Below, piece by piece: positions 1 to 7,551 of a DNA stretch of 63,936 nt. The stretch's first letter is position 1; each line of letters begins with the position of its first letter. A program made the position numbers and the translations under genes. The stretch lies in contig CAMCFA010000009.1 in NCBI GenBank assembly GCA_945873955.1, forward strand, positions 1 through 63,936, written 5' to 3'. The notes under the pieces were generated by a model. That model made no database searches and was not told where the DNA came from. It saw nothing but the letters and a program-made list of their open reading frames with translations. This DNA comes from an uncultured Clostridia bacterium (GTDB lineage Bacteria; Bacillota; Clostridia; Oscillospirales; Ruminococcaceae).

Positions 1-153
1 GCGTTACTAGCGCGACAGCGCGCCACTTGGCGCGAAGCGCCATATAACGCGTACAAGGCGCTAAAGGGGTATGGGGGAAAACAAGAGTTTTCCCCCATGT
101 CCGTTGGCTGCCAATGGCAGCCACGGACAAACTCCCTCACAAATTACAATTTA
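1..153. repeat. Hairpin-chain repeat, family A, copy 1 (cut by window edge)
   Basis: The stretch is a string of short palindromes. They include a GGCGCGAAGCGCC-type hairpin, GGGGGAAAAC..GTTTTCCCCC, and a GGCTGCCAATGGCAGCC hairpin, ending in AAATTACAATTTA at 141-153. The same order of hairpins recurs at 44303-44578 and, inverted, at 63733-63936. The left end lies outside the window. Apparent short reading frames through it are repeat translation, not genes. Confidence 0.85.
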
Positions 154-311
154 CCTATCAATCAACAAATCATGTACATTAAAGATTATTTTAATTATAC
201 ACTATCGTATTGCCATATTCAAGCGCGAATTTCGCCGGGAATTTGTACACCTTGCACAAAACACGCGCAAATATTTGTATGTTGGATATCAAAAATACTT
301 CACAAAATCGG

Positions 312-340
312 TTGATTTTTATACAAATTTACTATATAAT
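312..340 (+). promoter_or_regulatory. Promoter of the EF-G-like gene
   Basis: TTGATT at 312-317 and a perfect TATAAT at 335-340 are separated by 17 bp, in AT-rich DNA 64 bp upstream of the chosen start. A TGGAGGTCAC ribosome binding site follows at about 391-400. Confidence 0.8.
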
Positions 341-403
341 AAAGATATGGACTCGATAAGCACATCTTATTCAAAGCCAAATAAATATTCTGGAGGTCAC
401 CCG

Positions 404-2428
404 ATGAAAGCATTCACTGCTGACAAAATCAGAAACATATTACTTGCCGGACACGGCGGCAGCGGAAAAACAGCGTTAGCTGAGGCTATGCTGTTCAAGT
501 CAGGTCTGACAGAGCGCATGGGCAGCACCAACGAGGGCAGCACCGTTTGCGACTTCGACCCGGAGGAGATACGCAGGAAGATATCTATCAACTCTGCGCT
601 GGCTTCTACCGTATGGCAGGACACCAGAATCAACATCATAGACGCCCCCGGTCAGTTCGATTTCATAGGCGGTATGTACGAGGGTATCCGCGCGGCGGAA
701 TCCGTCATCATCACCGTAAACGGCAAGGACGGGGTCTGCCCCGGCACGATAAAGGCGTACAACCTCGCCGCAGGACAGAACAAGGCGCGTATGCTCGCCG
801 TTACCTGCATGGAGGTGGAGAACTCCGACTTCTACAAGGTTCACACCCAGCTAAAGACCGTTTTCGGTCCGTCAGTCTGCCCGATAGTAGTTCCCTACGA
901 CAAGAACGGCCCTGTTGAAGCTTACATAAATCTGCTCACCATGAAAGCATACAAGTACGATACAAAGGGCGTTCCCACCGAAGTCCCCATACCCGCTTCC
1001 GAAAACCGTATCGCAGGTCTGCGGGCTTCTATGGCAGAAGCAGTCGCTGAAACCAACGAGGAATTCATGGAGAAGTTCTTCTCCGGCGAGGAATTCACCC
1101 ATGAGGAACTTGTAAAGGGTATCCACGACGGCGTGGCAAGCGGCGCTATCACGCCACTTGTATGCTGCGCGAACGACACTCTTTCCGGCGTGGATATGCT
1201 GCTTGACGCGGTAGTTTCCATGCTCCCCTCCCCCAACGAGAGAAAGCTGGAAACGCTCAACGGCGAGGTGCTGGATTACGACGAGAACAAGCCACTCAAG
1301 GCGTTCGTGTTCAAGACCGTCGCAGACCCGTTCGTTGGCAAGATAAGCGTTCTTAAAGTAGTTCAGGGCAAGCTCGCCGCAGGTACCTCCGCAGTGAACG
1401 CCACCAGCGGCGAAACGCTGAAATTCGGCAAGCTGCTTAAACTTGTCGGCAAGAAGCAGGAGGAAGTCCCCGAAGCGCTGGCGGGCGATATCGTCGCAGT
1501 CACCAAGCTGGAGGCTGCCACCAACGACACGATCTGTGCGCCGGAGTCTGTTGCGGCGTTAGCTCCCACAACATTCCCGGAGGCTTGCTATTTCAGAGCG
1601 GTAACTCTTGCCGGAAACGGCGACGAGGGCAAGCTGTCAACCGCGATCAGACGGCTTCTTGAGGAAGACCCCACGCTGAAATACGTCCACAACCACGAAA
1701 CTCACCAGCGCATTATCGGCGGTCTGGGAGAACAGCACCTTGATGTTGCGGCGGCAAAGCTGAAAGCAAAGTTCGGCATGGAAGTCAAAATGTCCGAGCC
1801 GAAGATAGCTTACCGCGAAGCTATCCGCAAAAAGGTCACTATCGAGAGCAAGTACAAGAAGCAGTCCGGCGGTCACGGGCAGTACGGTCACGTCAAGATC
1901 GAATTCGAGCCGTATGACGACGAGCCGCTGCTGTTCGAGGAGAAGATATTCGGCGGAAGCGTTCCCAAGAACTTCTTCCAGGCGGTAGAAAAGGGATTGC
2001 AGGAGGCTGCGGAGCATGGCTCAGTCGGCGGCTTCCCGGTCGTAAGATTAAAGGCTACGCTTATCGACGGCAGCTACCACCCGGTGGACAGCTCCGAAAT
2101 GGCGTTCAAGACCGCCGCTTCAATGGCGTTAAAGGACTGCATGAAGGAGGCTCAGCCCTACCTGCTTGAGCCTGTTCAGAGCCTGAAAATACTTGTTCCG
2201 GACGACAAGCAGGGCGACGTAATGAGCGTACTGTCAAAGAAAAGAGGTTCAGTCCTCGGCATGAATTCCACTGGAAACGGCATGACAGAGCTTACTGCGG
2301 AAGCCCCCGAAGCAGAACTGGCGGACTTCGCGCTGGTACTGCGCCAGATAACACAGGGACTCGGCGAGTTCACAGCGGAATTCGCACGGTATGATATGCT
2401 CCCTCCTGGAACTGAGATCAAGTCTTGA
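404..2428 (+). CDS. EF-G-like translation factor GTPase (FusA2-type paralogue)
   Basis: A 674-residue protein with the EF-G layout: N-terminal GTPase domain with P-loop GHGGSGKT near residue 16, then domains II-V, including a GGHGQYGHV domain IV segment. The GTPase motifs are atypical. G3 reads DAPGQFDF instead of DTPGHVDF, so the catalytic His is Gln. The G4 NKxD position is degenerate (CMEVENSDF). This places it with EF-G-like paralogues rather than housekeeping FusA; its exact ribosomal role is unknown. The ATG at 404 was chosen over an upstream in-frame ATG at 71 because it follows a strong Shine-Dalgarno and a 17-bp-spaced promoter, while the longer frame runs through the repeat. It is monocistronic, with a terminator 10 bp after the stop. 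Confidence 0.88.
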   Translation: MKAFTADKIRNILLAGHGGSGKTALAEAMLFKSGLTERMGSTNEGSTVCDFDPEEIRRKISINSALASTVWQDTRINIIDAPGQFDFIGGMYEGIRAAESVIITVNGKDGVCPGTIKAYNLAAGQNKARMLAVTCMEVENSDFYKVHTQLKTVFGPSVCPIVVPYDKNGPVEAYINLLTMKAYKYDTKGVPTEVPIPASENRIAGLRASMAEAVAETNEEFMEKFFSGEEFTHEELVKGIHDGVASGAITPLVCCANDTLSGVDMLLDAVVSMLPSPNERKLETLNGEVLDYDENKPLKAFVFKTVADPFVGKISVLKVVQGKLAAGTSAVNATSGETLKFGKLLKLVGKKQEEVPEALAGDIVAVTKLEAATNDTICAPESVAALAPTTFPEACYFRAVTLAGNGDEGKLSTAIRRLLEEDPTLKYVHNHETHQRIIGGLGEQHLDVAAAKLKAKFGMEVKMSEPKIAYREAIRKKVTIESKYKKQSGGHGQYGHVKIEFEPYDDEPLLFEEKIFGGSVPKNFFQAVEKGLQEAAEHGSVGGFPVVRLKATLIDGSYHPVDSSEMAFKTAASMALKDCMKEAQPYLLEPVQSLKILVPDDKQGDVMSVLSKKRGSVLGMNSTGNGMTELTAEAPEAELADFALVLRQITQGLGEFTAEFARYDMLPPGTEIKS

Positions 2429-2437
2429 TAACAGCAG

Positions 2438-2470
2438 AACCGCCCTTGAAATGTCAAGGGCGGTTTAATT
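2438..2470 (+). terminator. Terminator of the EF-G-like gene
   Basis: AACCGCCCTTGA / TCAAGGGCGGTT is a 12-bp perfect stem with a short AATG loop, followed by TTAATTTTG on the plus strand. Confidence 0.85.
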
Positions 2471-2480
2471 TTGATATAAT

Positions 2481-2510
2481 AACGGCGGCTGAAGAGATCA
2501 GCCGCCGTTT
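2481..2510 (-). terminator. Terminator of the GH74 gene
   Basis: The ACGGCGGCTGA / TCAGCCGCCGT hairpin lies 6 bp after the GH74 stop on the minus strand. It can also fold on the plus strand, so it may act bidirectionally between the two convergent genes. Confidence 0.7.
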
Positions 2511-2515
2511 TAACG

Positions 2516-4768
2516 TTACTTATCCAGCTTATCGCCGTAGACAACGCCAAGTCCAAGGGTGCTTATATAAACTCTGCCGTAAACGTTGAAATCACCGTAT
2601 ACGAACACGCCGTTTCCAAGTCCGCCGAACTCGCAGTTGCTGTCGTTGATCCTGCTCCAGGTCTGTCCCTCGTCTTCTGACCAGTACAGACCCACCGGAT
2701 CGTCGTTAGTGGGCTGTCCCCAGATGAATATCGTGCAGGGATCGCCGTCGTTCTTTCCTCTGCCAAGACCTACCGCCTGACAGCTTACAACGGTGTCGAT
2801 ACGCTTGAAGGTCTTGCCGTGATCCTCGGTCACCTGAAGCCCCATTGCGATAAAGTACAGCTTGCCCTCCTCGCCGGGAACTGCCGCCGGTCTTGTGGAG
2901 GAGAACATCGTCAGTTCGTTGTTCGCGGTGAATTTCTCACCCTTGTTGTCGCTGTAATAGAACGCGCTGCCGCTCGCCGCATATACATAGTCGGGGTTCA
3001 CCGGGTCAGCCACCAGCCGCTTTGAGCTGAGTCCGCCCTCGCACTGAGTCCATGTCTTGCCCTTGTCCTCGGTGCGGAAGATGAACGCGCTGTTCTCCGG
3101 CGCCCAGTAGAAGGTGCTGCCGTCCGCAGATACCGCCACAGAGCCGCCGTGGGCTTTCTGTCCCTCTATCGGGGAATTCTCAACCTTTGTCCATGTAGCT
3201 CCCCTGTCCTCGGTGTACCAGAAGCCGTTGTTGCCGCTGTCGCCGCCGCACTTCACCCATACGTCGTGGTTCTGACCGGCGACTGCCAGCCCGGACATTG
3301 AGCCGCCGATGCTGCTGTGTACGTTTCCGTATTCCGCAGCGTCCACCTGCGCGAAGCCGTCGTAGTCACCGCAGACCGTCACAAGCTGCCCCTGCGGGTA
3401 AGCCTCGTCTGCCGGAACGCTCACCAGCTCGTAGGGAACGGTCTCCTCCACGCCCTTGGCAAAGAAGTAGAACTCCGGCTCCTCGTCCCAGATGTTGTCG
3501 CAGGAGAAAATTCCGTTTCCGGATACTACCATGACCTTGTTTGTATTGTTCGGGTCGATAGCCATTGAGCTGCACCAGTGCATTGACGTGGTGGCAAGCC
3601 ACTCCACGCCGCCGTCGGTGAGCTTCATGCTGTCGTTGAGCAGTTTCCAGCTCTGACCGCCGTCGGTGGTGACATAGAACTCGTCGCCGAACGCGCCGTT
3701 GGGCTGCGGTACATAGATGTTCTCAGTGCAGGCTACCATTCTGTTGGGGTCTGCCGGGTCGATTACTACATCGCCGTAGCCTTTCTTGGCGGGGGTGATG
3801 TCATTGAAGGTATCGTCCGCGATATTCAGCAGACGTATACCGCCGGAAGCGCGGTTGTTGTTCCACGGACCCTCGCTGTCCGCGTAGGTGATGACGATCT
3901 TCCCGTCGCCGTTGTACTTCATGCGCTGAACCATGATTCCCTGCGGAGCGTCCTCCACCGGAGCCCATGTCGCGCCCGCGTCGGTGGATTTGTAAATGTT
4001 GTAGTCGCCCTTGCGGGAAATCGCAGCGTATATCGTTGTGCAGCCGTTCTCGTCGCCGGAAGTCGGGTCGATCAGGATACTGCATATACCGTTCATGTTG
4101 TTCGTGGTGGTGTCCGTGCCGAGGTCAAGCGCAGTAAAGGTCATGCCGCCGTCTGTGGACTTGATAAGCCCGCCGCTGCTCATTCCTCCGGCATAGATGA
4201 TATTGCTGTTCTTCGGATCGACTGCAAGCCGTTCACCGTTGCCTCTGCCCATGCCGTTGCCGTCAACCTTTATCATTCCGGTAAGCTCGGTGCGGGTGAA
4301 GGTCTTCCCGTAGTCGTTGGAGATAAACAGTGCCGTTCTGCCCTCGCTGAGGTAGCTCGTACCCGCCAGCAGGAACACCTTGTTCGGCTCGTTCTCCGCG
4401 AAAGCAAGTCCCGCAATGCCAAGGAATCCGCAGTCTGTTTCGCTTATGCCGTAAGACATGGACTCCCACTTCTGGGTGTCCTTATTGTAGCGATAAGCGC
4501 CGCCGACGTCGGTGCGGGCATAGTAAAGCCCCTCCTCGCTGGTGGCGAACACGCCGGATACGAAACCGCCGCCGCCCATTGCAACCTGACTGAACTTCCA
4601 GCCGTTTTCAGATACTCCCGCGGGCAGAGTCTCCACCACCGGGGTATTTACGTCCTCCTCCGGGACGCTGCTTTCGCCGGAGGACGTCCCCCCGCCGTTA
4701 TTGCAGCCCGTTAGACTTATCGCAGCCGCCGCTGCAAGCAGTATGCTGAGGATCTTCTTATGCTTCAT
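2516..4768 (-). CDS. GH74-family xyloglucanase-like lipoprotein
   Basis: A 750-residue predicted lipoprotein with a Lys-rich start, hydrophobic core and LTGC lipobox (Cys22), then a Gly/Ser/Glu linker. The mature part begins with GGGGFVSG and TDVGGAYRYN, typical of the GH74 N-terminal blade; the Asp in TDVGGAY sits where GH74 catalytic acids lie. At least nine Asp-box repeats follow (for example STDGGMTF, STDAGATW, TEDRGATW, SEDEGQTW), as expected for two seven-bladed propellers. The family cleaves xyloglucan and related beta-1,4-glucans. A sialidase or plain BNR-repeat protein is the alternative, but the opening motif favours GH74. RBS AAGGAGATCAAC precedes the ATG. It is monocistronic and exported, probably acting at the outer face of the membrane. 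Confidence 0.85.
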   Translation of the reverse strand: MKHKKILSILLAAAAAISLTGCNNGGGTSSGESSVPEEDVNTPVVETLPAGVSENGWKFSQVAMGGGGFVSGVFATSEEGLYYARTDVGGAYRYNKDTQKWESMSYGISETDCGFLGIAGLAFAENEPNKVFLLAGTSYLSEGRTALFISNDYGKTFTRTELTGMIKVDGNGMGRGNGERLAVDPKNSNIIYAGGMSSGGLIKSTDGGMTFTALDLGTDTTTNNMNGICSILIDPTSGDENGCTTIYAAISRKGDYNIYKSTDAGATWAPVEDAPQGIMVQRMKYNGDGKIVITYADSEGPWNNNRASGGIRLLNIADDTFNDITPAKKGYGDVVIDPADPNRMVACTENIYVPQPNGAFGDEFYVTTDGGQSWKLLNDSMKLTDGGVEWLATTSMHWCSSMAIDPNNTNKVMVVSGNGIFSCDNIWDEEPEFYFFAKGVEETVPYELVSVPADEAYPQGQLVTVCGDYDGFAQVDAAEYGNVHSSIGGSMSGLAVAGQNHDVWVKCGGDSGNNGFWYTEDRGATWTKVENSPIEGQKAHGGSVAVSADGSTFYWAPENSAFIFRTEDKGKTWTQCEGGLSSKRLVADPVNPDYVYAASGSAFYYSDNKGEKFTANNELTMFSSTRPAAVPGEEGKLYFIAMGLQVTEDHGKTFKRIDTVVSCQAVGLGRGKNDGDPCTIFIWGQPTNDDPVGLYWSEDEGQTWSRINDSNCEFGGLGNGVFVYGDFNVYGRVYISTLGLGVVYGDKLDK

Positions 4769-4797
4769 GTTGATCTCCTTAAACTGATGTGATCGTC

Positions 4798-4849
4798 TAT
4801 GTAATGGATTACATAAGCATATTATACATCATCTTTTCAAAAAAAGCAA
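4798..4849 (-). promoter_or_regulatory. GH74 promoter with an operator-like palindrome
   Basis: On the minus strand TTGCTT (4844-4849) and TATAAT (4821-4826) are separated by 17 bp. Just downstream of the -10, TATGTAAT-GG-ATTACATA (4798-4815) is a perfect 8-bp inverted repeat at the expected transcription start, a plausible repressor site for carbohydrate-dependent control. Confidence 0.65.
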
Positions 4850-4924
4850 TAGCATTTCACGATTTTCACAGTGCCGCCCGTCACAATGATATTTTTGTTA
4901 TACTTTTAGGGAATATCCTGCAAG

Positions 4925-5173
4925 CTATTGTTCAGCCGCGGCATTCTGCAAATGGCATATTTCCGCTATTCTCTGGGGAGTAGCGAAGCTCTCCCGCGGG
5001 AACTGGGTAGGCTGCACCGGGCAGCCCATGTCCTCCAGTGCGTTCAGCAGCTCAATGAACCCCAGAGAGTCCAGAATACCGCTGTCCAGCAGCTCGGTTT
5101 CCGGGGTTATCGCGCCGTCGTGCTCGCAGAATTCCGACAGCAGACTGATTATAGTTTCCACCGTGATGTTCAT
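4925..5173 (-). CDS. DltC-like acyl/aminoacyl carrier protein
   Basis: An 82-residue acidic carrier protein. The segment LLDSGILDSLGFIELL contains the serine (DSLG) that would carry 4'-phosphopantetheine. The following PTQF..F.TPQRI pattern resembles D-alanyl carrier protein DltC more than fatty-acid ACP. It starts 1 bp after the stop of the adenylating enzyme, so the two are translationally coupled and this protein is the likely acceptor of its adenylated substrate. No dltB or dltD follows: the next gene downstream is the separately promoted GH74 gene. The substrate, D-alanine or another amino acid, cannot be read from the sequence. Confidence 0.8.
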   Translation of the reverse strand: MNITVETIISLLSEFCEHDGAITPETELLDSGILDSLGFIELLNALEDMGCPVQPTQFPRESFATPQRIAEICHLQNAAAEQ

Positions 5174-5174
5174 T

Positions 5175-6536
5175 TCAGTTCCCCCTTTTCAGCTTGCCGT
5201 TAGCGCTCACCGGCAGGGCTTCAGATGTGGTTATCCTGCCGGGGAGCATGTACTGCGGCACAAGCTCCGACAGCCTGCGGCGTATCTCCTCCGTGGTCAC
5301 GCTGCCGTCGGTGCGAACCTCCGCCGACAGAGCGCTGCGTGAGCCTCCCCGCCCGGAAACTCTCACCGCCGCCTGCAAGACGCCGGGTATTTTCAGCAGA
5401 TTGTTCTCAATGTCCTCCGGCTCAATGCGGTAACCCATTATCTTCACCTGCCGGTCAAGCCGCCCGTTGAAATACAACATTCCGTTTTCGATACAGCCGG
5501 AATCCCCGGTGTGAAAGCAGCGCCTGCCGTCCGTGGCAGCGCTGAATCCTCCCGTCAGTCCGCCCGTATATCCCGCCACGCTTTCGCCGTATATCACGAT
5601 CTCGCCGTTTTCCACCCGGACTTCCCCCGCCGTATGGGACATCTCCCCCACCGGCAGCGCCCGGTCTGTCATGTCCGGGGTGATCTCCGCGGCGGTGACT
5701 GCGCAGCAGCACTCGGTAGGTCCGTAGGCGTTGATTATCCTCAGTCCGGGGAAGCGCCGGAACAGCTTTACAGCCACCTCCGGTTTCAGCACCTCGCCAC
5801 AGAAGAATATCACCCGCAGCTCCGGCAGAAGCTCCCGGCTGAAAGACGCGTCGCACAGGCACAGCTCCGCAAACGCCGGGGTGAATACAGCAAGTTCTGC
5901 GCGGCTGTCCCGAATGCGCCGGAAAAGCCCGCCGAAGTCCTGCCAAAGACCGCGCTCTATCACCGTGAGCCGCGCCCCGGTGAACAGCGAATAGTACAGA
6001 TCCGCCACCGACAGATCAAAGGAGAACATGGCTTGATTCAGCACCGAACGGGGTCTTATCTCCGCTATCGCAGGTATCGTCATGAACCACCGAAGAAAGC
6101 TCCCCACATTGCCAAGTGAAACTTCTATCCCTTTCGGCGCTCCGGTCGTGCCGGAGGTGTATATCCTGTACGCCGGGCGCGCGGAGCAAAGCGGCGGAAG
6201 CTCCGCCTGCTCCGGCAGATCCTGATTTACTATTTCCCGCAGATCGACAGCGCCCGTTTCACCCGAAAGCCCCCCGCCGTCGTACAGTACAAGCTCCGCT
6301 TCGGCAAGGATCATGCGCCGCCGCTGCTCCGGCAGAGCCTCGTCCGCCGGGATATAGCACACCCCCGCGATAATGCAGCCCCGTATCGCCGCGTAAACCA
6401 GCGGTGATCTGCCGGTGATAACCGCGGCAATGCGCACCCCGCGCGCCGATAAATATGCCGCTATCCTGCAGGAATATAGCTCAAGCTGCGGCTGCGTGAG
6501 AGTCCCCGCGCCGCTCAGGTAGATAATTTCGTTCAT
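5175..6536 (-). CDS. DltA-like AMP-forming amino-acid:carrier-protein ligase
   Basis: A 453-residue adenylation enzyme with core motifs in order: IYTSGTTGAPKG (phosphate loop), FSFDLSVADLY, FFCGEVL, NAYGPTE, HTGDSG, GRLDRQVKIMGYRIEPEDIE and the C-terminal lysine motif SANGKLKRG. The FSFDLSV, FCGEV and YGPTE stretches match the D-alanine-activating enzyme DltA closely. It is expected to form an aminoacyl-AMP and load it onto the carrier protein encoded 1 bp downstream. It overlaps vanW by 4 bp (ATGA). At 453 residues it is somewhat shorter than usual DltA (about 500). D-alanylation of teichoic acid is the default guess, but the usual membrane partners are absent here. Confidence 0.85.
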   Translation of the reverse strand: MNEIIYLSGAGTLTQPQLELYSCRIAAYLSARGVRIAAVITGRSPLVYAAIRGCIIAGVCYIPADEALPEQRRRMILAEAELVLYDGGGLSGETGAVDLREIVNQDLPEQAELPPLCSARPAYRIYTSGTTGAPKGIEVSLGNVGSFLRWFMTIPAIAEIRPRSVLNQAMFSFDLSVADLYYSLFTGARLTVIERGLWQDFGGLFRRIRDSRAELAVFTPAFAELCLCDASFSRELLPELRVIFFCGEVLKPEVAVKLFRRFPGLRIINAYGPTECCCAVTAAEITPDMTDRALPVGEMSHTAGEVRVENGEIVIYGESVAGYTGGLTGGFSAATDGRRCFHTGDSGCIENGMLYFNGRLDRQVKIMGYRIEPEDIENNLLKIPGVLQAAVRVSGRGGSRSALSAEVRTDGSVTTEEIRRRLSELVPQYMLPGRITTSEALPVSANGKLKRGN

Positions 6537-7378
6537 GTCAGCTTCCTCAGACCCGGAGTGATTATCTGGTCGCGGGGTATCAGCGAATAGTCGTACATCA
6601 CCTTTGAATGATTGTCCAGCACCAGCTCCCGCCGAATGACCCGGCGCTCCCGGTCAAGGGTCAGCCGGAACACCCTGCTCACCCGGTAGAAAACGCCGTC
6701 CTCCTCAACGTAGCCTTGATTTTCCTCGGTTATCCTGTATGTATAGGGGTATGGCTCGGTGGTGCGAAGTTCCCCCATGAGCTGGTTTTCGTCCAGCCAG
6801 ACAAGAAGCTGAACCAGTCTGTCGGTAGTATTTTTGAAGCGGTAGTCAACATTCTTGTAGAACACGCTCGTCCCCGTGCCGAACGGCACGCGCCTGCCGG
6901 AATCCGGAAACAGCGCGTCGGAATGGTGCGTAAGCTCCGTCACGGTAAGGGGACTGTTCAGCACCAGCCAGTGTATGAGATTCGCAAGCTGACACAGCCC
7001 GCCGCCGATACCGCGCCCCAGTTTGCCGTTATTTATCACAAGCCCCTCGACGTAGCCGTTTTTCTCGCTGGGATCGCCCACCAGCCGCCAGAAAGAAAAG
7101 GTCTCGCCGGGTCTTATAACTATGCCGTTTATCTTCGCCGCCGCCAGCCGGAGATTCACCGCCTTGTTCCGCTGGAGCTGCATGTCAACCCCCTCCAACT
7201 TTCGCAGCACGCTGGAGGTGTGGCTCTTTACCACCGCCGGGAGCGGCAGGGTGTTTATCTCCTGCGCGAAACGCTCATGGCTGAACATATCCCGCATGTC
7301 CCGCAGAATATATTCCTTTTTCAGCGAGATCTTATAGCACGCCGGGGACAGCTCGCAGAACAGCTTCCTTTTCTTCAT
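6533..7378 (-). CDS. VanW-family protein
   Basis: A 281-residue protein carrying the VanW core: PGETFSFW, GRGIGGGLCQLANLIHW, THHSDALFPDSGRRVPFGTG and a FYKNVDYRFKN segment, with the conserved Cys in GGGLCQL and paired His. It has no obvious signal peptide, like VanW of vanB clusters, whose biochemical role is unknown. It is first in a three-gene operon with the DltA-like ligase (4-bp overlap) and DltC-like carrier, implying work on the activated amino acid or its cell-wall target. There are no vanH/A/X genes nearby, so glycopeptide resistance should not be inferred. RBS AGAGGTACAC precedes the ATG. Confidence 0.85.
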   Translation of the reverse strand: MKKRKLFCELSPACYKISLKKEYILRDMRDMFSHERFAQEINTLPLPAVVKSHTSSVLRKLEGVDMQLQRNKAVNLRLAAAKINGIVIRPGETFSFWRLVGDPSEKNGYVEGLVINNGKLGRGIGGGLCQLANLIHWLVLNSPLTVTELTHHSDALFPDSGRRVPFGTGTSVFYKNVDYRFKNTTDRLVQLLVWLDENQLMGELRTTEPYPYTYRITEENQGYVEEDGVFYRVSRVFRLTLDRERRVIRRELVLDNHSKVMYDYSLIPRDQIITPGLRKLT

Positions 7379-7415
7379 AATGTGTACCTCTGTTTCTATA
7401 TGGTATCTTGATTTA

Positions 7416-7443
7416 ATTATAACATTATTTTGAAATTATGCAA
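7416..7443 (-). promoter_or_regulatory. Promoter of the vanW-dltA-dltC-like operon
   Basis: On the minus strand TTGCAT (7438-7443) and TATAAT (7416-7421) are 16 bp apart. The -35 box abuts the four-box TTACA array that starts at 7443, so a protein on the array would touch RNA polymerase at this promoter. Confidence 0.6.
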
Positions 7444-7486
7444 TTACAGACCGATTACAATGTAGTTACAATTCGGTTACAATTTG
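7443..7486 (+). repeat. Four 11-bp direct repeats (TTACA boxes), array 1
   Basis: TTACA occurs at 7444, 7455, 7466 and 7477, exactly 11 bp apart; the units read RTTACARNNNN. The array lies between the divergent vanW and araC promoters, adjacent to the vanW -35 and about 22 bp from the araC -35. Spacing of one helical turn resembles sites of OmpR/PhoB-type regulators, including the Gram-positive PhoP box. A near copy stands at 15170-15213. Confidence 0.85.
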
Positions 7487-7502
7487 AAGCAGATGATACA
7501 GG

Positions 7503-7531
7503 TTGACAGCCGCGGGAGTTCGTGCTAAAAT
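7503..7531 (+). promoter_or_regulatory. Promoter of the AraC-family gene
   Basis: A perfect TTGACA (7503-7508) and TAAAAT (7526-7531) are 17 bp apart, with TGC before the -10. The ATG follows 20 bp later after a GAGGGG ribosome binding site. Confidence 0.8.
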
Positions 7532-7551
7532 ATTGATAGAGGGGTAATATT

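Noticed and set aside
141-153. TTACA boxes in the family-A repeat ends as further regulator arrays
   Set aside because: They belong to the terminal inverted repeat AAATTACAATTTA and occur singly, not at 11-bp steps.
71-403. Long N-terminal extension of the EF-G-like frame
   Set aside because: It runs through the hairpin-chain repeat and the promoter; the ATG at 404 has a strong ribosome binding site and EF-G homology begins there.
2516-4768. Exo-sialidase
   Set aside because: Asp boxes alone would allow it, but the GGGGFVSG and TDVGGAY opening and overall length match GH74; the sialidase Arg triad was not recognisable.
6533-7378. Vancomycin resistance cluster
   Set aside because: Only a VanW-family gene is present; vanH, vanA/B, vanX and a vanRS system are absent.
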